The notes under the pieces: generated by a model
The model's database searches: none
Told to the model about the DNA's origin: nothing
What the model saw: only the letters and a program-made list of their open reading frames with translations
Assembly (NCBI RefSeq): GCF_011065935.2
Contig: NZ_JAAMNH020000001.1
Span: 4,733,001 to 4,797,000 of the forward strand
Direction of reading: 5' to 3'
DNA length: 64,000 nucleotides
Origin: Clostridium estertheticum
GTDB taxonomy: Bacteria > Bacillota > Clostridia > Clostridiales > Clostridiaceae
Position numbers and translations under genes: made by a program
Part shown: one piece after another, positions 19,114-27,660 of the stretch
How positions within the stretch are numbered: position 1 is the first letter of the stretch
How the letters are laid out: every line of letters starts with the position of its first letter

Positions 19114-19320
19114 ATGAAAACATGTATTCAGGAACTGCGAAAAAAACATAAGTTATCTCAAGAAGAACTGGCATTAGCAGTTGGTGTTACAAGGCAGACA
19201 ATCACATCCCTTGAGTGTGAAAAGTATACAGCATCACTTGTCCTTGCATACAAAATAGCAAAATATTTTAATTTGAAAATTGAAGAAGTTTTTGGTTTTT
19301 CAGAAGTGGAGGAGTTATAA
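19114..19320 (+). CDS. XRE-family HTH transcriptional regulator
   Basis: A 68-residue protein that is almost only a helix-turn-helix: residues 5-60 show the Cro/C1 pattern with LSQEELALAVGVTRQTITSLE as the HTH core (19-base-class motif, residues 14-34) and the usual tail KYFNLKIEEVF. It belongs to the YozG-like minimal XRE group. GGAGAG precedes the ATG. The stop codon lies one base before the next gene's ATG, so it is co-transcribed with two membrane proteins. Autoregulation through the TGCAAAG boxes is likely but inferred. Confidence 0.93.
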   Translation: MKTCIQELRKKHKLSQEELALAVGVTRQTITSLECEKYTASLVLAYKIAKYFNLKIEEVFGFSEVEEL

Positions 19321-19321
19321 A

Positions 19322-19774
19322 ATGGAACAATATAGAAATATATTAAATAAAAAATTAACACTTATGACAGTATTCACCGTACTTGCCGCTACCTTTATTG
19401 TCTTAACTGGAGTTTTTGTAAATAAGTCAGCAAGTATTAATGAAGATATTTCTGATATGATACATGGGTTTCAAGTTGGGATCTTCATAGGTCTTCAGGT
19501 TACCATGATAATATATATTGCAAAATATAGGAAGGCATTAAAAAACGAAAATGAATTAAAAAAACTCTATATAAAAGAACATGATGAGAGAATAAGACTT
19601 ATTAATGATAAAATCAGTGGCGTAGGTTTTAATTTTTGCTTAGTTGCAATAACAACTGCTATTATTACGGCTGGATTTTTCAGTCAAATTATTTTTTTAA
19701 CTTTACTTGGTGTTCTAACTTTTATGTGTCTGGTAAAAGGATCCTTAAAAATATATTATAGAAATAAATTTTAG
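19322..19774 (+). CDS. Membrane protein in xre operon
   Basis: This 150-residue protein has four hydrophobic helices: two N-terminal (about residues 12-32 and 45-68), a charged cytoplasmic stretch KKLYIKEHDERIRLINDK, and two C-terminal helices. This 2-plus-2 layout with a central EHDER segment is common in clostridial membrane proteins encoded behind small XRE regulators, whose function is unknown. The start at 19322 is chosen because GGAGG ends the upstream gene nine bases before; an earlier in-frame ATG at 19280 lies inside xre and has no ribosome site. Confidence 0.8.
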   Translation: MEQYRNILNKKLTLMTVFTVLAATFIVLTGVFVNKSASINEDISDMIHGFQVGIFIGLQVTMIIYIAKYRKALKNENELKKLYIKEHDERIRLINDKISGVGFNFCLVAITTAIITAGFFSQIIFLTLLGVLTFMCLVKGSLKIYYRNKF

Positions 19775-19788
19775 GAGTTGTTTTCTTT

Positions 19789-20013
19789 ATGGAAAAAGGA
19801 AATTTTAATAAGTATTTAAGTATTGGTGTAATTATTTTTGCAATAAGACCACTATTAATGGGTTCTTCAATACAATTACCATGTTTCATTAATGGATTAA
19901 TTTTAGGAACTGGTTTTTCATTTACATTAATTGGTATATATTCTATAAATCACGATATTTCAAAATTGAAAAATCAAAAATTGTTTTTTATTAAAAAATG
20001 TTTTAATAAATAA
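19789..20013 (+). CDS. Small membrane protein, third gene of xre operon
   Basis: This 74-residue protein has two hydrophobic helices (about residues 9-24 and 32-52) and a lysine-rich C-terminal tail. AGGAG precedes the ATG and the gap to the upstream gene is 14 bp, so it belongs to the xre operon. I do not recognise the family. Together with its neighbour it may be the regulated target of the XRE protein. Confidence 0.65.
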   Translation: MEKGNFNKYLSIGVIIFAIRPLLMGSSIQLPCFINGLILGTGFSFTLIGIYSINHDISKLKNQKLFFIKKCFNK

Positions 20014-20130
20014 ACATCGAAATTCCATTTAGAAATTCTTCTTTTGCAAATATAAAATTCTCGTGAGCCTGCCAGGAGGATTAAGAATTAATAATTGTTA
20101 TCCCCCCCAGAGACCCACCCAGAAGGCTGC
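20014..20130. repeat. Structured intergenic repeat, family 1, copy C1
   Basis: It starts at the stop of the xre operon with AAATTCCATTTAGAAATTC and continues through AATATAAAATTCTCGTGAGCC, then the small palindrome AATTAATAATTGTTAT and CCCCCCCAGAGA. The order is the same as in copy B1 at 3925..4100. Confidence 0.65.
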
Positions 20131-20388
20131 TTAAAATAAAATAAGTATGAAATTTCTACGTAGTGACTTGCAATACGAAACGCAGAAACTATTGAAATTT
20201 GATTTAGAAATTCTTGTTTTGCTCATGTAAAATCCTCGTAAGCTTGCCAGGACGGCAAGCTAGCGAACCCGAGCCAGGACGGCGAGTGTGAGCGCTAGAG
20301 GATTTTACATTAGCAAAACATTAGAATTTCTTAATCCAAATTTCAAGTTATTGCAAGGCACGCAGTAGAAATTTCATACTTCGTTCCT
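20131..20388. repeat. Structured intergenic repeat, family 1, copy C2
   Basis: A long stem (20194 to 20344) closes the GC-rich loop containing GCTTGCCAGGACGGCAAGC and GAGTGTGAGCGCTAGAG. The outer arms are AAGTATGAAATTTC and GAAATTTCATACTT. Compared with copy B2, paired changes keep the helices: GCCTGCC/GGCAGGC becomes GCTTGCC/GGCAAGC, and ATTCTC/GAGAAT becomes ATCCTC/GAGGAT. The element ends at the lysA stop codon. Confidence 0.78.
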
Positions 20389-21686
20389 TATAAGCACACT
20401 TCATTACTAATCATGTCTTTGTAAGTTTGCCTTTTGCATATAAGTCTATGCCTTCCCTCACTTACTAAAACCACTGGAGCCTTAGGTATTTTATTATAAT
20501 TACTGCTCATTGAATATCCATAAGCCCCCGTTGAAAGTACCGCAATAAGATCTCCACTATCAACCACTGGTAATTTTACACCCTCTAATAAAATATCTCC
20601 ACTTTCACAGCACTTACCTGCTATTGTAACTACTTCAGTACAAGGCTCACTAGTTCTATTGGCGAGCAGGCATTGATACTGAGCATTATATAAGGCGGGT
20701 CTTATATTATCTGTCATACCGCCATCCACTGCCACATATTTCCTAACATCCGGTATATCCTTTATAGCTCCTACAGTATATAAGGTAATTCCTGCATTAG
20801 CTATAATAGACCTCCCTGGCTCTATAACAAGCGTAGGAAAATGTATTCCATACTCTGTGCACTTAATCTTAGCTTCTTCAAGTATAACTTTGCAGAACTC
20901 CTCTATTTCTTTTGGCTCATCACCTTGATCATAATAAACACCAAAGCCTCCGCCTAAATCTAATTCTTCTATATCATAGCTAAATTTTTCTTTAATATCT
21001 TTAATAAAAGACATCATTATGCCCACAGCATCTCTATAAGGTTGTAACTCAAAAATTTGAGACCCTATATGACAGTGTAGTCCTGCAAGTTTTATATTTG
21101 AAAGGCTTAAAGCAGTTTTTATAACGCTCTCTAATTCATTATTTAATGCAGTAAATCCAAACTTCGAATCAATTTGTCCAGTTTTTATATACTCATGAGT
21201 ATGAGCTTCTATGCCCGGAGTCACTCTAAGAAGAACCCGTTGCATAATGCCTTTTTCCACTGCCTTTTTATTAATAATTTCCATTTCATGAAGATTATCT
21301 ACTACAAAAGTTCCTATTCCAAGTTCTATTGCCATTTCAATCTCATCCAATGTTTTATTATTACCATGAAAATATACCTTTTTTAATGGAAAATCAGCCT
21401 TATAAGCAGTATATAATTCTCCCCCTGAAACTACATCTAAATATAGTCCTTCACTTTTTACAATTTCACACATTGCGATAGTTAAAAATGCTTTTCCCGC
21501 ATAAGCTACCTTATTCCCATCTCCCTCACCTTTAAAAGCTTCTCGAAACCGTCTGCAATTATCGCGTATAAGCTTCTCATCCATGACATAAAGAGGGGTA
21601 CCGTATTCCTTAGCTAGAACCTGTGCGCTAACACCTGCAATATTCAATCTATTATTTTCAGCCACTATACTACCAAAAAATCTCAC
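20388..21686 (-). CDS. lysA: Diaminopimelate decarboxylase
   Basis: This 432-residue fold III PLP enzyme converts meso-diaminopimelate to lysine, the last step of lysine synthesis. The PLP lysine is K65 in AYAGKAF. HIGSQI and the GGGFGVYY glycine loop bind the phosphate, EPGRS follows, and CCESGD supplies the second active-site cysteine. The length is normal. It is the second gene of an operon, 28 bp after lysC, under the lysine riboswitch. Confidence 0.97.
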   Translation of the reverse strand: MRFFGSIVAENNRLNIAGVSAQVLAKEYGTPLYVMDEKLIRDNCRRFREAFKGEGDGNKVAYAGKAFLTIAMCEIVKSEGLYLDVVSGGELYTAYKADFPLKKVYFHGNNKTLDEIEMAIELGIGTFVVDNLHEMEIINKKAVEKGIMQRVLLRVTPGIEAHTHEYIKTGQIDSKFGFTALNNELESVIKTALSLSNIKLAGLHCHIGSQIFELQPYRDAVGIMMSFIKDIKEKFSYDIEELDLGGGFGVYYDQGDEPKEIEEFCKVILEEAKIKCTEYGIHFPTLVIEPGRSIIANAGITLYTVGAIKDIPDVRKYVAVDGGMTDNIRPALYNAQYQCLLANRTSEPCTEVVTIAGKCCESGDILLEGVKLPVVDSGDLIAVLSTGAYGYSMSSNYNKIPKAPVVLVSEGRHRLICKRQTYKDMISNEVCL

Positions 21687-21714
21687 ATAAATCCCTCCTT
21701 CTATATTTTTTCAA

Positions 21715-22914
21715 TTATAGATTAAATTCCTTTGCAATAACATGTATAGCCTTTAATTTGTCCTCTGTTTTAATAGCACAGGTGATTCTTATTTCTGAAG
21801 TAGTAATCATTTTAATCTCAATATCGTTTTTGCTAAAAACCCTAAACATTCTAGCTGCTACTCCAGAGGTCGTTTTCATACCAAGACCCACCATTGAAAA
21901 TTTAGTTATATCCTCATCAACTATAACTCTATTATCTACTATTAAGTTATCTATAATTTCTAAACTATCCTTTAAGTTTTCTTTAGGAATTGTAAAGGAT
22001 ACATTAACCTTTCCATCTATAGGTGATGTTTGACTTATCATATCTATATTAATTCTTTTGCTCCCTATAGTTTCAAATATAGTGGCCAATATGTTCACAT
22101 CTTTAGGTATCCTCTGAAGAGTTACTGCCACGTCCTCATCACTAGTTGCTATTCCTGTTACTGGTTTGCTTTCCATATCCATATTTTTAACCTCCCGAAT
22201 TACAGTTCCGACAATGTCACTATTACTTAATCCCACATAGATAGGTATTCCATATTTTTGAGCAAGCTCTATAGACCTTGAATGCATTATTTGAGCTCCC
22301 AAACTTGATAGTTCTAACATCTCTTCATATTCTATTTCATCTAATTTCTTAGCCTGACTATATGACCTAGGATCTACACTATATATTCCGTCCACATCCG
22401 TATATATTTCACAACTTCCACCAAGCTTCACGGCCATTGCTACAGCAGTGGTATCTGAACCTCCTCTGCCTAGGGTGGTAATATCACCTTCTCCATTTAT
22501 TCCTTGAAAGCCAGCAATTATTATAATTTTGCCTTCTTTTAAGCTTTTTTTAATTTTCTTATCATTTATATCTTTAATTAATGCTTTACCATATTGTCCG
22601 CTAGTCTGAATACCAATTTGATGTGCAGTATAACTTATTGCATCATATCCTAAAGCCTTAATCGCCATGGCGAGTAGTGCACTTGAAATTATTTCTCCTG
22701 TTGATAATATAGCGTCGAGTTCCCTCTTATCTGGTTCGTCTGTTATCCCTTTTGATAGTGATATCAAATCATCTGTAGTTTTACCCATAGCAGATACCAC
22801 TATAACTAAATCTGTATTTTCACTTTTTCTTTTTACTATATTTTGTGCAATACCTTTAATTTTCTCTGTAGTTCCTACAGAGGAACCTCCATATTTTTGA
22901 ACAACTACTGCCAT
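21715..22914 (-). CDS. lysC: Aspartate kinase
   Basis: This 399-residue kinase phosphorylates aspartate, the first step toward lysine, threonine and methionine. The N-terminal KYGGSSVG binds substrate, TLGRGGSDTTAVA forms the catalytic core, and two ACT domains (from about residue 260) give feedback control. Monofunctional length, with no fused homoserine dehydrogenase. An ATG follows GGGG. The lysine riboswitch upstream and lysA downstream indicate that this isozyme is dedicated to lysine supply. Confidence 0.96.
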   Translation of the reverse strand: MAVVVQKYGGSSVGTTEKIKGIAQNIVKRKSENTDLVIVVSAMGKTTDDLISLSKGITDEPDKRELDAILSTGEIISSALLAMAIKALGYDAISYTAHQIGIQTSGQYGKALIKDINDKKIKKSLKEGKIIIIAGFQGINGEGDITTLGRGGSDTTAVAMAVKLGGSCEIYTDVDGIYSVDPRSYSQAKKLDEIEYEEMLELSSLGAQIMHSRSIELAQKYGIPIYVGLSNSDIVGTVIREVKNMDMESKPVTGIATSDEDVAVTLQRIPKDVNILATIFETIGSKRINIDMISQTSPIDGKVNVSFTIPKENLKDSLEIIDNLIVDNRVIVDEDITKFSMVGLGMKTTSGVAARMFRVFSKNDIEIKMITTSEIRITCAIKTEDKLKAIHVIAKEFNL

Positions 22915-22989
22915 AACTCAATCCCCTTTTTGATCTTTTTTTATATTCACATATAAACTACTAATATTTTTAAAAATACTAATGCATGG

Positions 22990-23230
22990 TTTCAAAAAAA
23001 ATAAATGCAGCAAAGGAACACCTTTGCTGCATAAAATACATGTTTTTATACAAACTTCGTGTACCTTGTAGCTCTCCACTGAAAAAAATCAGTGACAATT
23101 ATACACATATTATGTGCATAACCAGAAAATATTTTTACAAAATATTTTCTTCGGCTATAGCTCCTTTTCTTATTCCTCCTCGCCTGTCAGCTCCAAATAA
23201 GTACTCTTAGATATAGCACCTCTACCCTAG
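22990..23230 (-). promoter_or_regulatory. Lysine riboswitch (L-box) with terminator
   Basis: On the minus strand the aptamer shows in order AGAGGTGC, AGTA, GGCGAGGAGG, AGCCGAAG, TGTCACTG and CAGTGGAGAGCTA, the conserved core of the lysine riboswitch. The expression platform is a terminator ATGCAGCAAAGG/CCTTTGCTGCAT at 23005..23032 followed by T-rich sequence. Lysine binding should turn off lysC-lysA. Between 23230 and 23513 I see only AT-rich sequence. Confidence 0.95.
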
Positions 23231-23513
23231 GTAGTTTACTTTTTAAATTAGTTACTAGTCTATCACAGTATGTTCATAAGTACAAGTATTTATTATAAAT
23301 GTTCTTACTAAATAGTTTTTAAATTATATTAAAATTAATGCCATTACTTCCGAGGAAATAAATTTAAGTTATCTCTTTGCTAATTTAGATATGAATGCTC
23401 TCCCTCTTATAATTTATTAATGCAATTATACTACATATTTTACAAATAATTATAACCAATTGTACCATCTCTGAATATTATATATTGATATGATGATATG
23501 GAGTGTGATATTA

Positions 23514-24614
23514 ATGCAAGGTACTATTAAAAACATTTTTCCTGGTGGCAATACTTCAAGGGGCTTCTATTCCTTCTATAGGTATATACTAGGTCAGGAT
23601 GAAGCAAGAAGAATAATATGCATAAAAGGAGGCCCTGGGACAGGTAAATCCTCCTTAATGAAAAAAGTTGGTAAATACTTCAATGAAAAAGGCTACGACA
23701 TAGAATACCATCACTGCTCTTCTGATAATAACTCACTAGACGGATTAGTTATTAAAGGACTTAATGTAGCAATACTTGATGGAACTTCACCTCATGTAGT
23801 GGACCCCATAAACCCTGGAGCTGTAGATGAAGTTCTAAACATGGGAGATTGCTGGAATGAGGAAGGCTTTAAGAAATATAGGCATAAAATAATCGACATA
23901 AATAAAAAAGTTGGTAAAACTTTTAAAAGAGCCTATAGATTTTTCGGAGCAGCTAAATTAGTTTATGATGATTGGTATACCTATAATAGTGAAGCCTTGA
24001 ACATTAATAAGTTAAACCTACTAAAAGAAAATCTAAAAGAATCACTATTTACTACCTCGCCATCTAATGTAGGCAATGATAGGCATTTATTTGCTACAGC
24101 TTTTACACCTAATGGCATTGTCACCTATATTGAAAACTTGTGCGCAGATTATAAGAAAATTTATGTGTTAAAAGGCGGTCCTGGTACCGGCAAGTCAAAT
24201 GTATTAGAATTCTTATCTGATGAAGCCTTAAAGAGAGGCTACTATGTAGAAATTTTCCATACGCCCCTAATTCCTGAAAAAATTGAGCATATATTAATCC
24301 CTGACTTAAATGTTGCAATTTTGACCTCTAATGAAATAAATAATTTAGATTTAGCGGGTACTGTAATTGATATGAAGGACTGTTTAAACCTAAATACCCT
24401 TGAGAAGAATAAATCTGAAATGGAATATGATGCAACTGAGTTTTTCACACTTTTAAACAAGGGTTTAGCTACAATAAAAGAAGCTAAAGTTCTACATGAC
24501 GAACTTGAAACTTCCTTTGTACCAAATATGGACTTTTCTAAAGTGGACGAGGTACTTACAAAGGTTATTAGCAAGATAGATGGATATGAAAAAGATTATT
24601 TAAATAACAGATAA
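23514..24614 (+). CDS. Two-P-loop ATPase, PRK06851 type
   Basis: This is a 366-residue protein in two similar halves. Each half has a Walker A GGPGTGKS (about residues 38-46 and 219-227) followed by a segment of the type hHHCSSDxxSLDGhhI or hFHTPLxPxKIEHIhI and then hNVAIL(D/T). The internal duplication is characteristic of an ATPase family of Firmicutes with no assigned role. The start is set at 23514 (MQGTIKNIF), ten bases after GGAG; the ATG at 23490 has no ribosome site. It is monocistronic, followed by a weak terminator. Confidence 0.8.
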   Translation: MQGTIKNIFPGGNTSRGFYSFYRYILGQDEARRIICIKGGPGTGKSSLMKKVGKYFNEKGYDIEYHHCSSDNNSLDGLVIKGLNVAILDGTSPHVVDPINPGAVDEVLNMGDCWNEEGFKKYRHKIIDINKKVGKTFKRAYRFFGAAKLVYDDWYTYNSEALNINKLNLLKENLKESLFTTSPSNVGNDRHLFATAFTPNGIVTYIENLCADYKKIYVLKGGPGTGKSNVLEFLSDEALKRGYYVEIFHTPLIPEKIEHILIPDLNVAILTSNEINNLDLAGTVIDMKDCLNLNTLEKNKSEMEYDATEFFTLLNKGLATIKEAKVLHDELETSFVPNMDFSKVDEVLTKVISKIDGYEKDYLNNR

Positions 24615-24619
24615 ACTTC

Positions 24620-24651
24620 AAGGAGCTGTGGTTATCCACAGCTCTTTCATT
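24620..24651 (+). terminator. Weak intrinsic terminator
   Basis: AGCTGTGG pairs with CCACAGCT across a short loop; the T tract is interrupted (TTTCATTT). Confidence 0.55.
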
Positions 24652-24766
24652 TAATGCACAACTCTTTGCACCTTAATGCACATGTTTTTGCAATTAAAGC
24701 ACAATTTTAGTTGAATTACATAAGATAAATATGAATATATGTTATTTGATTTTAGGAGATGTTAAA

Positions 24767-25138
24767 ATGTGTGGCATTACAGGATGGATCCCTATGGATA
24801 TGAAATATTATAAAGGAAGATAAAAAGGATTACTAAGGGAAGCTCTTACAGATTTACTTCCAGGCGATGTACTTTGGAGGAAAAAGAGTCCTTATCCAAA
24901 AACCCATAACCCTAGTTACACTATTGCAGTCCAAAAGTGGATGAATCTCATATTAAAGGATAAATCTTCGCCAATATTGCAAATTATAAACAATGAAAAA
25001 GTTCAGGAAATAGTTGATTCAGGTGGACGCGCCTATGGTAAGCCTTGGTTTGGCCAACTTATGGCAGGGCCTCAACTTATTGCATATTTGATTCAGGTAG
25101 ATACTTGGCTTAGGGAATATAATGTGATTTTAGAGTAA
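24767..25138 (+). pseudogene. asnB: Asparagine synthetase B remnant with large internal deletion
   Basis: The reading starts MCGITGW, the conserved N-terminus whose Cys2 is the glutaminase nucleophile, preceded by AGGAGA. After 18 codons an in-frame TAA (24821) appears, and the same frame continues immediately with the C-terminal end of the synthetase domain (LREALTDLLPGDVLWRKKSP and the usual closing tail). Intact AsnB of this type is about 500-620 residues, so roughly 1.3-1.5 kb from the middle is gone while both ends remain. It cannot encode an active enzyme. Confidence 0.88.
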
Positions 25139-25444
25139 CACAGAGACCATAAAACTAACAGAAAAGATTCTAGAAAAAGACACTGTTGAATTTTTTTTCT
25201 ACAGTGTCTTCTGTGCTTAATCTCTTTTAAGAAATATCATTTATAATAAATAAAATAATATAAATATTCTCTCGTGGTATTCTCTGGAATTTCATTGCCA
25301 TTGGCTAATAGCTTGTTTTTTCTTTTCATATAAATCTTTTCTAACTCATTTAGAGGCGAACTAACTAATAAATAATATAAACACTTCATTTTGAAGTGTT
25401 CTTAGTGGATTTTATATATGAAAAAATTAAAGCAAGTGTGAAAC
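25139..25444. other. Gene-poor stretch with hairpins and a possible coding remnant
   Basis: It contains the hairpin AGACACTGT/ACAGTGTCT (25178..25209) and a 20-bp palindrome AACACTTCA/TGAAGTGTT (25380..25400) that can end the minus-strand trkA operon. On the minus strand a short open stretch (25356 down to 25237) reads like a protein tail with LNELEKIYMKRKNKLL; it has no start or ribosome site and I cannot name it. Confidence 0.4.
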
Positions 25445-25546
25445 TCACCTTGCTAATATCATATTGATGCCATATAAAATAAATAAAAACATTAATGTAT
25501 AGCCTATCTCTGTAATTACTCCACCTATAATCTTTTTACTTGTCAT
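25445..25546 (-). CDS. 33-residue single-span membrane peptide behind trkA-like gene
   Basis: This small gene is too short for standard calling. The ATG at 25546 is preceded by GGAGG at nine bases, and the Shine-Dalgarno site lies in the last codons of the upstream gene, whose stop codon is five bases away. The product has a lysine-bearing N-terminus (MTSKKIIGG), one helix of about 20 hydrophobic residues and a C-terminal arginine. This arrangement is like known small partner subunits of transporters (for example KdpF beside KdpA). A link to potassium transport is inferred from the neighbour only. Confidence 0.6.
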   Translation of the reverse strand: MTSKKIIGGVITEIGYTLMFLFILYGINMILAR

Positions 25547-25551
25547 AATAT

Positions 25552-26211
25552 TTACCCTCCAATTATAGATTTCTCTACATCATTCCTTTTATCTGCATTT
25601 GTGATAATAAGTACTTTATCGCCTTCTTTTATATCTACGCAGCCCCTTGGAAAAATTACTTTCCCATTTCTTATTAATGAAAGTATTACACATTCCTTAG
25701 GTATCTTTAACTGGCTAATAGATTTATCTTTCCATGCACTTTTTTTATCTATTTTTGCTTCTATTAATATCATTTCTCCTTTATTTATACTTTCTATTAT
25801 TTTTAATGGTTCGCTATTAAATTCCCCTTCTATCAAATTACAAATCACTTGTGTACTGCACACAGTCTTACCTACGCCCAGCGCCTCGAAGATTGCTATA
25901 TTTTTAGGATTGTTAACTCTAGCTAATGTTTCATTAATATTAAAATTCACTTTAGCCATCTGACATATTACCAAGTTTTCCTCATCTTTTCCAGTTACTG
26001 CAGCTACTACTTCAGCTTCCTCTATACCAGCATCCTTTAATACTTCAATATCAGAACCATCTCCACATATTACATCTACCTCAAGTTCTTCAGCAATCTT
26101 TTCACAAATTTTTCTGTCTTTTTCTATTAACACTACTTGATGTTTTTTTTCTTTTAATGCTTTAACAAGGTAATATCCTACCTTTCCACCTCCAACTACT
26201 ATTGATTTCAT
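25552..26211 (-). CDS. trkA: TrkA/KtrA-type potassium channel regulatory protein
   Basis: This 219-residue cytoplasmic protein has an RCK-N Rossmann domain (VGGGKVGYYL near the N-terminus, acidic residue at the end of the second strand in LIEKD, then GDGSD) and an RCK-C domain (about residues 140-215). Such proteins bind NAD(H) or ATP and gate Trk/Ktr/Ktn potassium transporters. No membrane subunit is adjacent; a small membrane peptide follows. The gene symbol is by family; it could equally be called ktrA. Confidence 0.85.
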   Translation of the reverse strand: MKSIVVGGGKVGYYLVKALKEKKHQVVLIEKDRKICEKIAEELEVDVICGDGSDIEVLKDAGIEEAEVVAAVTGKDEENLVICQMAKVNFNINETLARVNNPKNIAIFEALGVGKTVCSTQVICNLIEGEFNSEPLKIIESINKGEMILIEAKIDKKSAWKDKSISQLKIPKECVILSLIRNGKVIFPRGCVDIKEGDKVLIITNADKRNDVEKSIIGG

Positions 26212-26421
26212 CTAAGTTTCTCCTTCATTATCGCATTTACTAACTTTTATTTTACGTATTTATCCATTATTACCACATCATGGCCGTCACTTGACAATTC
26301 CATAATCATTTTTCTTATTTTTGGAGTCTCTGTAATGGGCTTGTACAGCTAAAGTCTTTAATCCAACACTTTAGATATATCTTCAATTGTAAAAAAACTA
26401 AATAACATGTTCATTTTTAAC

Positions 26422-26814
26422 TTATTCATTTTTTTTTAAATGTCCAACATGCATTTCGTTGTATTCAATAAAATATGAATTTTGATGCTCTATCTCATTG
26501 TTATCTCCATAGTCTATACTTTTTTCATTAAATATATAGAAAAATGATGTTAATTTTTCTAAATTATTATCTGATGGTTTGTAAGTTGGATCAAATACGA
26601 GCGCTGCTCCATAATATTTACATGCCAAGGACACATCACCTTTATATTCTGAAATAATTCCTAGTAGATTGTATACTTCTGCAGAATGGTCATTTTCAAA
26701 CATAGCTGCTTTCAGACACCTATATGCTAGATCATATTTATTTGATTTTATTGCATTAATAGCTTCTTTTACATTATTATGAAAAATTTTTTTTTCATTA
26801 CAAATTACTAACAT
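26422..26814 (-). CDS. TPR-repeat protein
   Basis: This 130-residue soluble protein has two tetratricopeptide-like helical hairpins (about residues 13-80), recognisable from AINAIKSNKYDLAYRCLKAA and VYNLLGIISEYKGDVSLACKYY, followed by an acidic, low-similarity tail. It probably mediates protein-protein contacts. GAGGTG precedes the ATG. It lies upstream of trkA on the same strand with a 210-bp gap, so joint transcription is possible but not shown. Confidence 0.75.
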   Translation of the reverse strand: MLVICNEKKIFHNNVKEAINAIKSNKYDLAYRCLKAAMFENDHSAEVYNLLGIISEYKGDVSLACKYYGAALVFDPTYKPSDNNLEKLTSFFYIFNEKSIDYGDNNEIEHQNSYFIEYNEMHVGHLKKNE

Positions 26815-27103
26815 ATAATCACCTCAAATTATTCTTTAACTTAATATAATATATTATATTATATCAAAACCAGTATATATTTGACATTAAGAAAGCATAA
26901 ATGTACGTGCTCGCGTATAAAGATTGTGTTAAGATTTTATAATTTTATTTTTAGCCCATGCAGTTGTTTTAGTCTGCAAAGCCTCGCTCTATCGTTGCAC
27001 ACTCAAACGAATGCACTGATGAGCTCTAAGACTTTTCCAAAGATTTAAAGGCTATTTACAGTACACAAAAATGCTCCCCTTTCTAGCAACAGATTTTTAT
27101 TAA
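26815..27103. other. AT-rich intergenic stretch
   Basis: Upstream of the TPR gene lies a run of alternating AT (about 26842-26866). The part up to 27100 has no convincing gene. An isolated TTGACA lies at about 26880 without a good -10. This stretch leads into a decapitated MocR fragment, so it may hold unrecognisable remains of that gene. Confidence 0.4.
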
Positions 27104-27508
27104 AAGTGGACTGACATGAACAGCCCAATACTATCTCAAGGAGCCTTAGAAATATATATAAAAAACGGCATGTTTGATGATCATATGAAACAACTAGTTA
27201 CTTTATATAACGGTCGCATCAATTGCTTGAAAAATACTTTATTAGAATATAAACATCCAAGTATACACTGCAATATTCCTGAGTCTGGGTACTTTGGTTG
27301 CATTTATGTAAATGGTTCTTTAAAATATGATAAAATAGTCGCTTGCCTACAGAACAAAAATATAAGAATATTTAATACAAGTGAATGTTTCCTCAAAGAA
27401 TATAAGTGCAATAATTATTTCAGAATTACCATTAGTGAAGTAAATGAAACACAAATAATTAAAAATATTCCTATAATACTTGATGTTATTCAAAAAAACT
27501 TGGATTAA
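27104..27508 (+). pseudogene. C-terminal fragment of MocR/GntR-type aminotransferase regulator
   Basis: The 130-codon frame reads NSPILSQGALEIYIKNGMF and ends in the small domain of a fold I aminotransferase (SGYFGCIYV). This pattern is typical of the C-terminal quarter of MocR regulators, which fuse a GntR winged helix to an aminotransferase-like domain. The DNA-binding part, the large PLP domain and the Schiff-base lysine are missing, an in-frame TAA lies at 27101, and no ribosome site precedes the ATG at 27116. Confidence 0.75.
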
Positions 27509-27660
27509 TATCTTGATGAGAATGAAGAGCTTTAACATGATACCCATAATCCCTATAGATAAATGTTTAGCTATAAGTCTTATCTATTGGTGAACTTAAG
27601 AAATATAAAGTATAATAACAATTGAATTAAATTTGATATAATCTTTAGGGGGAATAAATA

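Noticed and set aside
26281..26352. Minus-strand open stretch reading KPITETPKIRKM..SSDGHDVV between the TPR gene and trkA
   Set aside because: It looks protein-like but is only about 33 codons, has no start codon and a TAG directly upstream; I could not assign a family.
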